Shown here piece after piece: positions 8,400 to 16,438 of a stretch of 64,000 nucleotides of DNA (its first letter is position 1; each line of letters opens with the position of its first letter). The notes beneath the pieces are model-generated. The model made no database searches. It had not been told where the DNA came from and saw nothing but the letters and a program-made list of their open reading frames with translations. Source of the stretch: Lachnospiraceae bacterium (lineage in GTDB: Bacteria > Bacillota > Clostridia > Lachnospirales > Lachnospiraceae); contig JAETQI010000009.1 in NCBI GenBank assembly GCA_021770755.1, forward strand, positions 1 through 64,000, in the 5' to 3' direction. Position numbers and translations under genes: made by a program.

Positions 8400-8723
8400 A
8401 TGTCTATCACATCGGACATTCTCAGGGGGCATACAGAGGCGATCATACTGGCAAACCTGCTCGAGCAGGACAGTTATGGTTACCAGATCAACAAGGATAT
8501 CATGAAGAAGACCAACAACACCTATGAGCTGAAAGAAGCGACACTCTACTCGGCGTTTCGGCGGCTGGAGCAGGCGGGCTGTATCAGAACCTACTGGGGG
8601 GATGAGACGGTCGGGGCAAGACGGCGGTATTATGCCATCACAGAGGACGGCAGGAAGGCATATCAGGGATACAAACAGGAGTGGCAGGAGGCGAAGGAGA
8701 TCATCGACAAACTGTTAAAGTAA
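8400..8723 (+). CDS. PadR family transcriptional regulator
   Basis: 107 residues with the PadR winged-helix pattern: an N-terminal GHTEAIILANLLEQDSYGYQ helix, a KEATLYSAFRRLEQAG recognition helix and an RRRYYAITEDGRKAY wing. The short length places it among the small PadR-s2 group. The start at 8400 is chosen for AAAGGAGGGGG upstream; an ATG at 8343 in the same frame lacks a ribosome site. It heads an operon with the DUF1700 and DUF4097 genes, a well-known trio in Firmicutes in which PadR controls membrane proteins that respond to envelope stress. That functional link is inference from the family. Confidence 0.9.
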   Translation: MSITSDILRGHTEAIILANLLEQDSYGYQINKDIMKKTNNTYELKEATLYSAFRRLEQAGCIRTYWGDETVGARRRYYAITEDGRKAYQGYKQEWQEAKEIIDKLLK

Positions 8724-8803
8724 TCGTCTCCCGGAGTCGTCTCGCAGCATCAGCACAGAGAGACTTAAAAGGACGATCAATATTATGAGGAGGATAAGCA
8801 GAT

Positions 8804-9493
8804 ATGGATGAAAGGATCAGACAGCATTTCAATACGATTTTTGCGGAGGCACCCAAGACAAGGATGGCGCTCGACTTAAAACAGGAGATGACGCAGAGTG
8901 CCATCGACAAGTACAATGACATGGTGGCGGACGGATATTCTGAGGAGGACGCATATCAGAATGTCATTGATTCCATAGGGGACGTGACAGAGCTTTTTCC
9001 GGAGGTGGAGGAGAAGAACCTGTTCGCTCTGCCGGAGAAGGATCGGAAGAAGAAGGCGATGCTGACAGCGTGTGCGGTCGGTCTCTATATCTTTGCAGGA
9101 GCAATCTTTCTCGCCAGTGGGATGCTCAGTGAAGGTTTCGGATTTGATGAGCATATCGTGATGACGTATGGGTTTGTGCTGGCGATCATCATCTGCATAC
9201 CGCCGACGGTCATGCTCGTCTATGCGGCCAATATGTACCCTGGGTATACGAAACGGGAAAAGCAGGATATGGTCGACCAGATCAAGGAAGTAAATCATCG
9301 CACCAACAGGGAAAAGGCGGTGCTAAAGACGATCCGTTCCCTGATCTGGACGATCGCGCTCATCATTTACTTTACGATCAGTATTTCGACTTTTGCATGG
9401 AATGTCACATGGATCATTTTTCTGATCGCGGCGTGCGTGCAGAAGATCGTCCAGTTAGTTTTTGAATTGAGGACAGAGGAGAAGCATCTGTAG
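8804..9493 (+). CDS. DUF1700/HAAS-domain membrane protein
   Basis: 229 residues. The N-terminal 75 residues form the soluble HAAS-type helical domain, with DMVADGYSEEDAYQNVIDSI and GDVTELFPE. Then come about four membrane helices, roughly at residues 82-105, 118-145, 172-190 and 195-218. Members of this family sit between a PadR regulator and a DUF4097 protein, as here. They are thought to transmit or respond to envelope stress, but no activity is known. AGGAGG lies upstream of ATG 8804, 80 nt after padR. The next gene starts 15 nt downstream of its stop. Confidence 0.85.
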   Translation: MDERIRQHFNTIFAEAPKTRMALDLKQEMTQSAIDKYNDMVADGYSEEDAYQNVIDSIGDVTELFPEVEEKNLFALPEKDRKKKAMLTACAVGLYIFAGAIFLASGMLSEGFGFDEHIVMTYGFVLAIIICIPPTVMLVYAANMYPGYTKREKQDMVDQIKEVNHRTNREKAVLKTIRSLIWTIALIIYFTISISTFAWNVTWIIFLIAACVQKIVQLVFELRTEEKHL

Positions 9494-9508
9494 ATGCGGG
9501 AGGGAACA

Positions 9509-10819
9509 ATGAATATGAGAAAAATGAAAATGGTCACGCTCGTGCTGCTGTGCGTCCTCACAGCCGGTCTGTGCGGGATCTTTGCGTATGGCATGTCGGG
9601 ACGCGGGATCTATATAGGAGACCAGTCTTATGAATCTTACGGCGCTGATCCGAAGCTGGTGTTCGAGAAGGAGGTCCCGCTTGACGGGATCGACACGATC
9701 CTGGTGCAGTATGACATGAACAACAATGATATCTATCTCTATGAAGGTGAAAAGGATGTTCTGACGATCCGGGAGTACAACGAACTGGATCTGAAGGAGG
9801 GCGACCTTTCGACTGTGACTGTGACGGACAATAAGGTCGAAGTCCGGGGAAAAAGACGGAATGGGAAGGAATTTCAGGTGAAGCTTGGACGGTTTGGCTT
9901 CAGATCGGTCATTGGCTACACGGAGGTCATTCTGCCAGCCTCTTATAAGGGACAGCTCTCGCTGCTGACAGCAAGCGGGGATATCAAAAGGGAGACTGCG
10001 GTCGTGCTTGACAGGGGCTTTCGCGCGGAGACGAGCAGCGGCGACATCATGATCCCGGAGATCACGGCGGAAAATGTATCATTAAAATGTGTCAGCGGTG
10101 ATATCCAGGTCACATCGGTCAAGGCAGGCAGCAGCGACCTCGCGGGAAAGATCAGTATCGCGACAAGCAGCGGTGATATTGATGTGGATCAGTTAACGGG
10201 TGAGATGGACATCGAGAGCACGAGCGGGGAGATCACGCTCAAAAATCTTGCCGGCGGGACGAAGATCAAGAGCAGCAGCGGCGGCATTGAGTCCGAAGTG
10301 ATCACGGGAAACACCTGGCTTGAGACGACCAGCGGCGATGTCACGGTGCAGCGCATCGATGGAGATGTCCGCGCCGAATCATCGAGCGGCAATATCAGGA
10401 TCCTGGCAGGCGGCGGAGCGCGGACAGTCGGGACGACGTCGGGGGAGATCAGGCTGGAGGACACAGCCGGTGCGTGGGAGGCCAGATCGTCCAGCGGCGA
10501 CGTGTCGATCAGGGCACAGGAGGGCAGCGGCAGCATCGCCACGACGAGCGGCGACATCGATCTGGAGCTTGGGAAGCTCACGGGCAGTCTCGATATTGAC
10601 AGCAGCAGCGGCTGGGCGAAGATCCGGATCTCCGCGGACAATGCATTTGATTTCAGGGCGGATACTTCCAGCGGTGACATCGGAACCTTTTTCGATGATG
10701 ATCTGAATTTTTCCAGGAAGGGAGACAGCGCCCGCGGAACCTACGGGGATAATAAGGCGGGCAGCAGTATCGTGGTCAGGACGACCAGCGGTGACGTGCA
10801 GGTGACGGAGAAAAGATAA
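9509..10819 (+). CDS. DUF4097 beta-strand repeat protein, membrane-anchored
   Basis: 436 residues with one N-terminal membrane helix (LVLLCVLTAGLCGIFAYGM) and the remainder presumably outside the cell. From about residue 150 it is built of some 14 repeats of roughly 20 residues, each with an SSGD/TSGD/TSGE turn. This predicts a right-handed beta solenoid, longer than many relatives. DUF4097 proteins accompany PadR and DUF1700 and are thought to be adhesin-like stress-response partners. ATG 9509 is preferred over 9494 because GGGAGGGA lies 4-5 nt upstream. It is the last gene of the operon. Confidence 0.85.
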   Translation: MNMRKMKMVTLVLLCVLTAGLCGIFAYGMSGRGIYIGDQSYESYGADPKLVFEKEVPLDGIDTILVQYDMNNNDIYLYEGEKDVLTIREYNELDLKEGDLSTVTVTDNKVEVRGKRRNGKEFQVKLGRFGFRSVIGYTEVILPASYKGQLSLLTASGDIKRETAVVLDRGFRAETSSGDIMIPEITAENVSLKCVSGDIQVTSVKAGSSDLAGKISIATSSGDIDVDQLTGEMDIESTSGEITLKNLAGGTKIKSSSGGIESEVITGNTWLETTSGDVTVQRIDGDVRAESSSGNIRILAGGGARTVGTTSGEIRLEDTAGAWEARSSSGDVSIRAQEGSGSIATTSGDIDLELGKLTGSLDIDSSSGWAKIRISADNAFDFRADTSSGDIGTFFDDDLNFSRKGDSARGTYGDNKAGSSIVVRTTSGDVQVTEKR

Positions 10820-10917
10820 AAAATGATCTTCAAAAATTCTTCTTTATACAGAGATCGATATGTGCTATAATCGGTATCGTGGTTTTTAAAAAGTTATAGA
10901 AAGGACTAGGTATTGAG

Positions 10918-11520
10918 ATGTACATAACATGTTTGGATTTGGAAGGTGTGCTGGTTCCCGAGATCTGGATCGCTTTTGCCGAGGCGAGCGGCATTCCGGA
11001 GCTGAAGCGGACGACGCGCGATGAGCCGGATTATGATAAACTGATGAGATGGCGGCTGGGCATCTTAAAGGAGCACGGGCTTGGCCTGAAAGAGATCCAG
11101 GAGACGATCGCAACGATCGATCCGATGCCGGGCGCAAAGGAGTTTCTTGACGAACTCCGCTCCATCACGCAGGTCATCATCATCAGCGACACGTTCGCGC
11201 AGTTTGCGACGCCGCTGATGAAAAAGCTTGGCTGGCCGACGATCTTCTGCAATTCGCTCGAGGTCGCCCCGGACGGTGAGATCACAGGGTTTCGGATGCG
11301 CTGTGAGCAGTCGAAGCTCACAACTGTGAGAGCGCTGCAGTCGATCGGATACGAGACGATCGCCAGCGGCGACAGCTACAATGACCTGGGCATGATCAAG
11401 GCGGGCAAGGCGGGCTTCCTGTTCAGGAGTACGGACAGGATCAAGGCGGATAACCCGGAGCTTGCGGCCTATGAGTCGTATGATGAGCTGATGGATGCGA
11501 TCAGGAGAGCGATGGTATAG
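10918..11520 (+). CDS. thrH: Phosphoserine phosphatase / homoserine phosphotransferase (ThrH)
   Basis: 200 residues, the usual ThrH size. The HAD-fold motifs are visible: motif I as LDLEGVLVPEIW (a DxE form, the mark of ThrH, where most HADs have DxD), motif II as IISDTF, and motif IV as SGDSYNDLGMI. ThrH dephosphorylates phosphoserine and can move the phosphate to homoserine, linking serine and threonine synthesis. A TATAAT at 10866-10871 with a weak -35 could be its promoter. Its stop overlaps the convergent ABC-F gene by 20 nt. Confidence 0.85.
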   Translation: MYITCLDLEGVLVPEIWIAFAEASGIPELKRTTRDEPDYDKLMRWRLGILKEHGLGLKEIQETIATIDPMPGAKEFLDELRSITQVIIISDTFAQFATPLMKKLGWPTIFCNSLEVAPDGEITGFRMRCEQSKLTTVRALQSIGYETIASGDSYNDLGMIKAGKAGFLFRSTDRIKADNPELAAYESYDELMDAIRRAMV

Positions 11521-13072
11521 CAGGATCCGTCCGGATCAGTCCGTCGGCGGTCAGTTCATATATCTGGTCACAGACTTCGGCGATATACTTGCGGTCGTGG
11601 GATACGCTGATGATCGCGCCCCGGTAGCCGGCGAGCATGCGCCGTATGACCGGATTGGACAGCGGCGAGAAATTGCGGCTCGGCTCGTCGAGCAGGAGGA
11701 CATCGCAGCCGGAAGTGTCGAGGTAGAGCAGCATGATCTTTGCTTTCTGCCCGCCGGACAGTTCCCGCATCGGATGCGTCATCTCGTTCGCGGTGAATTT
11801 CATGCTCCCCAGATACGTGCGCATCATGGAGATGCTCTGTCTGCTGCCATCGGACAGAAATTCGACGGGGGTCTGCTCCAGCGGCAGAAGCTCCTCATAA
11901 TTCTGCGGCATGTAGGCGGCTTTGATGTCTGTGCGCTGCAGCAGCCCGTCCGCGAGGATGCGCATGAGCGTCGTCTTGCCGCAGCCGTTCCTGCCGGTGA
12001 TACAGACGTGCCGCGCACCCTGTATAAAGAGGCGGATACCGCGTGCGAGGACGGGACATTCCTGCGTGCCAAAGGCAGCCGGGACACAAAGTGCGTCCAG
12101 CGTGAAATCCAACACGACCTTGCCGTTTGGAATGGAAGCCTGGTTTCCGAACCTGGTGAACATTGCCTCCTCGTACTCGGGCATTTCTGTCATATTCTCA
12201 AATTCTTTTTCAAAGCGCGCTTCGTATGCTTTTACCCGGTGCATGGTCTTTTTTAACAGCGCTGCAGTGTGGGGATCCTGCCTGCTGACAGCATTTTGCT
12301 GATGCTCTACTTTCTGCTGGATCCGGCGGAACTTCTCCTGTTGCCTGTCATAGGCGCGGCGTTCATTGCCGGCTTCCTGCGCCTGTTTTTCAAACTGCCG
12401 GAGCCTGCCGGCGATATAGCTTCGGTAGTCCGCGTAAGCCACGGTACAGCGCGGGGCGGTCTTGCGCCTGAGCTGTTCGATGTGGATGATCCTGTTTGCC
12501 GTCCGCTCGAGGAGTGTCTCATCGTGGGAGATGTAGAGCACCGGGATCGGGCAGTCCTGGATAAAGCCCTCCAGCCATTCGAGCGTTTCGAGGTCAAGGT
12601 CGTTTGACGGTTCGTCGAGCAAAAGCATCGTCGGCTCTTCGACCAGCAGGCGGATGAGCTGGACTTTGATCTTCTCGCCGCCGGAGAGGATGCCCAGAGG
12701 TTCCTCTGAGTAAAGGCGCTCCAGGGAGAAGCCGATCTTCGCGCACAATTGTGCGAGCTCACGCGGATCCTTGTCGTAAAAGCGGTCTGCCGCGGTGAGA
12801 TATTCGTAAATGGTGCGCTGGCGCTGCGCCTCGGGCAGTTCCTGCGGGAGATAGCCAAAGCGCTCCCCGCTCCGCTGGATCTCACCCTCATATTCTGCGT
12901 ATGCCGCTGCCATGTCGGGGGCATAGATCAGTTTGAGCAGCGTGCTCTTGCCGTTGCCCTCCTCGCCGATCAGGGCGCATTTGTCCCCGGGATTGACGCA
13001 CAGGTTAAAGTCTTCTAACAGGACGCGGTAATCTTTTTTGTGACGTATGGTTAAATGTCTGATCTGTAACAT
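11501..13072 (-). CDS. ABC-F ATPase, probable ribosome protection protein
   Basis: 523 residues with two ABC domains and no membrane part, so ABC-F. Domain 1 has Walker A GEEGNGKST, signature LSGGEKIKV and LLLDEPSNDLD. Domain 2 has Walker A GRNGCGKTT, signature LSGGQKAKI and the altered Walker B flank LLLDEPSRNFSPLSNP. The P-site tRNA interaction linker between domains (about residues 220-300) is charged and helical. The gene has a long structured leader, a hallmark of antibiotic-responsive ABC-F genes, so protection from a peptidyl-transferase drug is likely; the drug class is unknown. The start at 13072 follows GGAGGG; upstream codons in the frame belong to the leader. Confidence 0.85.
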   Translation of the reverse strand: MLQIRHLTIRHKKDYRVLLEDFNLCVNPGDKCALIGEEGNGKSTLLKLIYAPDMAAAYAEYEGEIQRSGERFGYLPQELPEAQRQRTIYEYLTAADRFYDKDPRELAQLCAKIGFSLERLYSEEPLGILSGGEKIKVQLIRLLVEEPTMLLLDEPSNDLDLETLEWLEGFIQDCPIPVLYISHDETLLERTANRIIHIEQLRRKTAPRCTVAYADYRSYIAGRLRQFEKQAQEAGNERRAYDRQQEKFRRIQQKVEHQQNAVSRQDPHTAALLKKTMHRVKAYEARFEKEFENMTEMPEYEEAMFTRFGNQASIPNGKVVLDFTLDALCVPAAFGTQECPVLARGIRLFIQGARHVCITGRNGCGKTTLMRILADGLLQRTDIKAAYMPQNYEELLPLEQTPVEFLSDGSRQSISMMRTYLGSMKFTANEMTHPMRELSGGQKAKIMLLYLDTSGCDVLLLDEPSRNFSPLSNPVIRRMLAGYRGAIISVSHDRKYIAEVCDQIYELTADGLIRTDPAIPSLS

Positions 13073-13193
13073 GGAAATCCCTCCGTTTCGTGTATGATCT
13101 TTTTTTTGTTCTCGAAATGGGAAAACACGAGGGATGTTAGAATGTGTGTCAACTGTTTTGAATGCATCTGTATGCAGATGATATGCGGAAAAA

Positions 13194-13212
13194 TGCTGCA
13201 TGGTGCGCAGCA
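13194..13212 (-). terminator. Leader hairpin with T-run, proximal to the ABC-F gene
   Basis: On the minus strand a TGCTGC/GCAGCA stem with a 7-nt loop is followed directly by TTTTT (13193-13189), about 120 nt upstream of the ABC-F start. It is short but placed like a transcription attenuator. Confidence 0.4.
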
Positions 13213-13215
13213 AAA

Positions 13216-13237
13216 GCCAGAGACGATGATCTCCGGC
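13216..13237 (-). terminator. Leader hairpin with T-run in the ABC-F leader
   Basis: A 9-bp stem (GCCGGAGAT with GTCTCTGGC, two G-U pairs) with loop CATC is followed by TTTT on the minus strand. It stands immediately upstream of the hairpin at 13194-13212 and could form a tandem attenuator with it. Confidence 0.4.
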
Positions 13238-13318
13238 CCGCATTGATGCAGGAAGATGACGGCACACGGCTGCGGGACAGCGCAGCTATGTGGGAACAAA
13301 ACAAAATCACACAAAAAC

Positions 13319-13347
13319 GGACAATGCACGACGATGTGCAACTGTCC
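13319..13347 (-). terminator. Promoter-proximal attenuator-like hairpin, ABC-F leader
   Basis: On the minus strand GGACAGTTGCAC pairs with GTGCATTGTCC (one bulge) around a 6-nt loop, then GTTTTTGTG. It lies about 85 nt after the predicted transcription start and 35 nt after the tiny uORF. This is the arrangement expected if ribosome stalling on the uORF decides whether the terminator forms. Confidence 0.5.
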
Positions 13348-13381
13348 TGATCTAATATCTTGACTTGTGTTTTCTGTTTTG

Positions 13382-13411
13382 TTATCTCGTCATCTTCCCA
13401 CCGCCTTTCAT
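13382..13411 (-). CDS. Ultra-short leader peptide (uORF) of the ABC-F gene
   Basis: Within the leader, ATG at 13393 opens a three-codon frame Met-Thr-Arg ending in TAA at 13382, with AGGCGG 7 nt upstream. An in-frame ATG at 13411 would give the nine-residue MKGGGKMTR, but its ribosome site is poor. Very short uORFs are known in leaders of drug-inducible ABC-F genes, where a drug-stalled ribosome prevents terminator formation. The position between promoter and first terminator fits. The reading is inference from layout. Confidence 0.4.
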   Translation of the reverse strand: MKGGGKMTR

Positions 13412-13439
13412 GTGAAATGTGAAATTAGAATCTGCATTT

Positions 13440-13468
13440 ATTTTATGAAATAATTGCAGACTTGTCAA
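13440..13468 (-). promoter_or_regulatory. Promoter for the ABC-F leader
   Basis: Minus strand: -35 TTGACA (13468-13463), 17-nt spacer, -10 TAAAAT (13445-13440). Transcription would begin near 13433, giving a leader of about 360 nt before the ABC-F start. Confidence 0.7.
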
Positions 13469-13562
13469 GCCCTGTCTATATTGATAAAATTTGATGAATT
13501 CAAAGTTTTATGAATAAAAATGAAAACATTGAATAAAATGACATAAAAAACAACAGAATTTC

Positions 13563-13599
13563 ACATGTTATTGACATGTTGAAAGAAAGGTGGTAGCAT
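13563..13599 (+). promoter_or_regulatory. Possible promoter and direct repeats before the ATPase/TOPRIM pair
   Basis: TTGACA (13571-13576), a 17-nt spacer and a weak -10 TAGCAT (13594-13599) precede the gene. Two copies of ACATGTT (13563-13569, 13574-13580), 11 bp apart, overlap the -35 and could bind a regulator. The rest of 13470-13600 is very AT-rich with no gene. Confidence 0.35.
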
Positions 13600-13618
13600 A
13601 AACATGGAGGTGCGGAAG

Positions 13619-14968
13619 ATGTTCACGTATATAAAGCTAAATAATTTTATGTCATTTAAAGATGTTACTTTTGATTTGAGGAACGGAAGTAAAGGTGCCA
13701 AAAAATTTATCTCAGTATATGGAGAAAACGGAAGTGGAAAATCCAATTTTGTTAGCAGTATAAATTTATTAAGAAGAAGTATTGATTCTTTTGAAATGCT
13801 TGTTAATACAGATAAAATTAGAGAGCTGGCTCAAGATAAAGAGTTGCCTGACGGCTTATTGGAAATGGTTATAGGGGGAACCAGCATATTAAGATTAACT
13901 GATAGTTGCAGGATGATAGAATGCGATGAAGAAACAAGTGTTGAGTATGGATTTCAGATTGATGGGCATGAAGGTTATTATATATTAAGCTTTGGAGAAA
14001 GATTCGTATATGAAAAATTATATTATTTTACGGGAAAGCAAAGAGGTGTTTTATTTGAAATCGAGATGAATGAGGGAAAAATATCACCTGCATTTTCCAA
14101 TAAATTGTTTATCAATAAAAAAGTCGAAGAAGAAATTTGTGATGAAATTAATAAATATTGGGGAAAACATACATTTTTAAGTATTTTGAATAAAGAAAGA
14201 AATGAAAAAAACGAGCAATATATAAAGGATAATTATCTCTTATATGTTTTTGATATATTGGACATGTTACAGGAAATAACTGTCCATTATAAGAAAACAT
14301 CATATTCTGGAAGTGAAGTCAGGGCAGGAAAACCCAATAATATATTACACAGTTTGGATGTGGGAAAGGTAGATATAGTATATGAGTCACTTTTAGATCG
14401 TTCTGAGCGCATATTAAAAGATTTTTTCACACAAGCCTATGCAGATATTAAAGATATTTTTTATGAACGTAGATATGAGGAAAAAGAAATTTCTTATAAG
14501 CTTTATGTGAAGAAAATAATAGGTGGAAAAATTAGAAAGATTGATTTTAAATATGAATCAGCAGGAACGCAACATATACTTGAAATTATCCGCTCTTTAT
14601 TAGGTGTATTGTGCGGGGTGACGGTTGTATATGATGAAATTGATGATGGTATTCATGATCTGCTTTTGAAAAATATATTGGAATCCATGATGGATGATAT
14701 TTCAGGGCAATTAATCATTACCACACACAATACTTATATGTTGGAGAGCATTGATATTAAATCAGTTTATTTGATCACTGTTGATTATCAAGGAAATAAG
14801 GAAGTTAAATGTTTGGACAGATATCCAAGAATTCAAGGAACGAATAATCCCAGGATTATGTATTTAAAAGGTTTGTTTGGCGGCGTCCCGATTGTAGATT
14901 CGATAGACTATGATTTGATTTTGAATGAATTGCAGAATGGCGATATGGATGTAAAAGGGGGCGAGTAA
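13619..14968 (+). CDS. AAA-family (SMC-like) ATPase of a probable defence pair
   Basis: 449 residues. It opens with the AAA_15/AAA_21-type start MFTYIKLNNFMSFKDVTFDL and Walker A YGENGSGKSN. The distal part has AGTQHILEIIRSLLG, Walker B VTVVYDEIDDG and a switch His in ITTHNTYMLE. The middle is a variable, partly helical insert, as in OLD/RloA/AriA-like ATPases. ATG 13619 is chosen over 13604 because GGAGGTG sits 7 nt upstream. The stop is 2 nt before the next gene, so the two proteins are made together. AT-rich DNA sets the pair apart from its neighbours. Such ATPase plus TOPRIM pairs serve in abortive anti-phage defence (PARIS, AbiL-like); which kind this is remains open. Confidence 0.7.
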   Translation: MFTYIKLNNFMSFKDVTFDLRNGSKGAKKFISVYGENGSGKSNFVSSINLLRRSIDSFEMLVNTDKIRELAQDKELPDGLLEMVIGGTSILRLTDSCRMIECDEETSVEYGFQIDGHEGYYILSFGERFVYEKLYYFTGKQRGVLFEIEMNEGKISPAFSNKLFINKKVEEEICDEINKYWGKHTFLSILNKERNEKNEQYIKDNYLLYVFDILDMLQEITVHYKKTSYSGSEVRAGKPNNILHSLDVGKVDIVYESLLDRSERILKDFFTQAYADIKDIFYERRYEEKEISYKLYVKKIIGGKIRKIDFKYESAGTQHILEIIRSLLGVLCGVTVVYDEIDDGIHDLLLKNILESMMDDISGQLIITTHNTYMLESIDIKSVYLITVDYQGNKEVKCLDRYPRIQGTNNPRIMYLKGLFGGVPIVDSIDYDLILNELQNGDMDVKGGE

Positions 14969-14970
14969 TA

Positions 14971-15615
14971 GTGCCTTTTGACACATTAAAATATACCAGA
15001 TGCGCCGTTATTGTACATGGTAAATCTGAATTTCATTTGGTTCGATTTATATATACGAATCTTCACCTTTCAGTGAAAATTATATCAAAAGATAAAGGAA
15101 GAGGAAGTATTCAGATAAATGGACTAAAGGAGCTGCTAAATAAAAAATGTCACAGAACTTTAAGCGCATTTTCCAAAGAATATTCAGTGGAGTATGATAA
15201 AAAGGAAAAGAAGTTAAAAAATTTCAAGTTGTTCATTATTATGGATACAGATGATTGTAGTGAGAAAAATAAAAGTGAATTTATATCTGGTGAAATGTTT
15301 AGGGGTCATCCATTACAAGAGTATATTGTACCAATATATAATATAACAAATCTCGAAGATGTGATGATAAAAGCAGGTATAATGATAAAGCGCATATCGG
15401 ATTCAGAAAAAGGAACTTATTATAGTAAAATTTTTCCTATTAATACGGAGCCTGTTAGTAATGACACGCTTAAACAGATAAGAATGTTTGCATCAAAAAT
15501 TAAAGGTGTCGAACAAACAAATATGTTGGAATTTGTGGAGTATTGCTTTGAACAAATTCCTGATGAAAAATTGTGGGAAGAAGGAGGGGAAGATTCGAAA
15601 GAGCAGATAAAGTAA
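14971..15615 (+). CDS. TOPRIM-like (RloB/AriB-like) effector partner
   Basis: 214 residues starting at GTG 14971, 2 nt after the ATPase stop, with AAGGGGG upstream. The N-terminus CAVIVHGKSEFHLVRFIY resembles the TOPRIM strand that ends in a catalytic Glu (here in GKSE). The next conserved strand LFIIMDTDDC supplies the acidic DxD-type metal site. NLEDVMIKAG further on is common in RloB-like proteins. These features suggest a metal-dependent nuclease held in check by the ATPase. I cannot assign it firmly to RloB, DUF4435 (AriB) or another TOPRIM group. The DNA is AT-rich, with signs of horizontal acquisition. Confidence 0.55.
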   Translation: MPFDTLKYTRCAVIVHGKSEFHLVRFIYTNLHLSVKIISKDKGRGSIQINGLKELLNKKCHRTLSAFSKEYSVEYDKKEKKLKNFKLFIIMDTDDCSEKNKSEFISGEMFRGHPLQEYIVPIYNITNLEDVMIKAGIMIKRISDSEKGTYYSKIFPINTEPVSNDTLKQIRMFASKIKGVEQTNMLEFVEYCFEQIPDEKLWEEGGEDSKEQIK

Positions 15616-15725
15616 AAGGATGAGGCATTCGATAAGGAATAAGGGGTTGGTCATTTTTCTTGTGGCATATATCAATCGGTAATTATGCTGATGTATTAAG
15701 TTTATCCTAAAAGGAGAGAAGAAGA

Positions 15726-16430
<705 letters not shown>

Positions 16431-16438
16431 GTGATGTT

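Noticed and set aside
11495-12256. A 253-codon plus-strand frame opposite the ABC-F gene
   Set aside because: It is the complement of conserved ABC motifs and has no ribosome site or family match.
13051-13341. A 96-codon minus-strand frame spanning the ABC-F leader, considered as a leader protein
   Set aside because: It overlaps the ABC-F start, lacks a ribosome site and passes through the hairpins; the short uORF at 13382-13411 is a better leader peptide.
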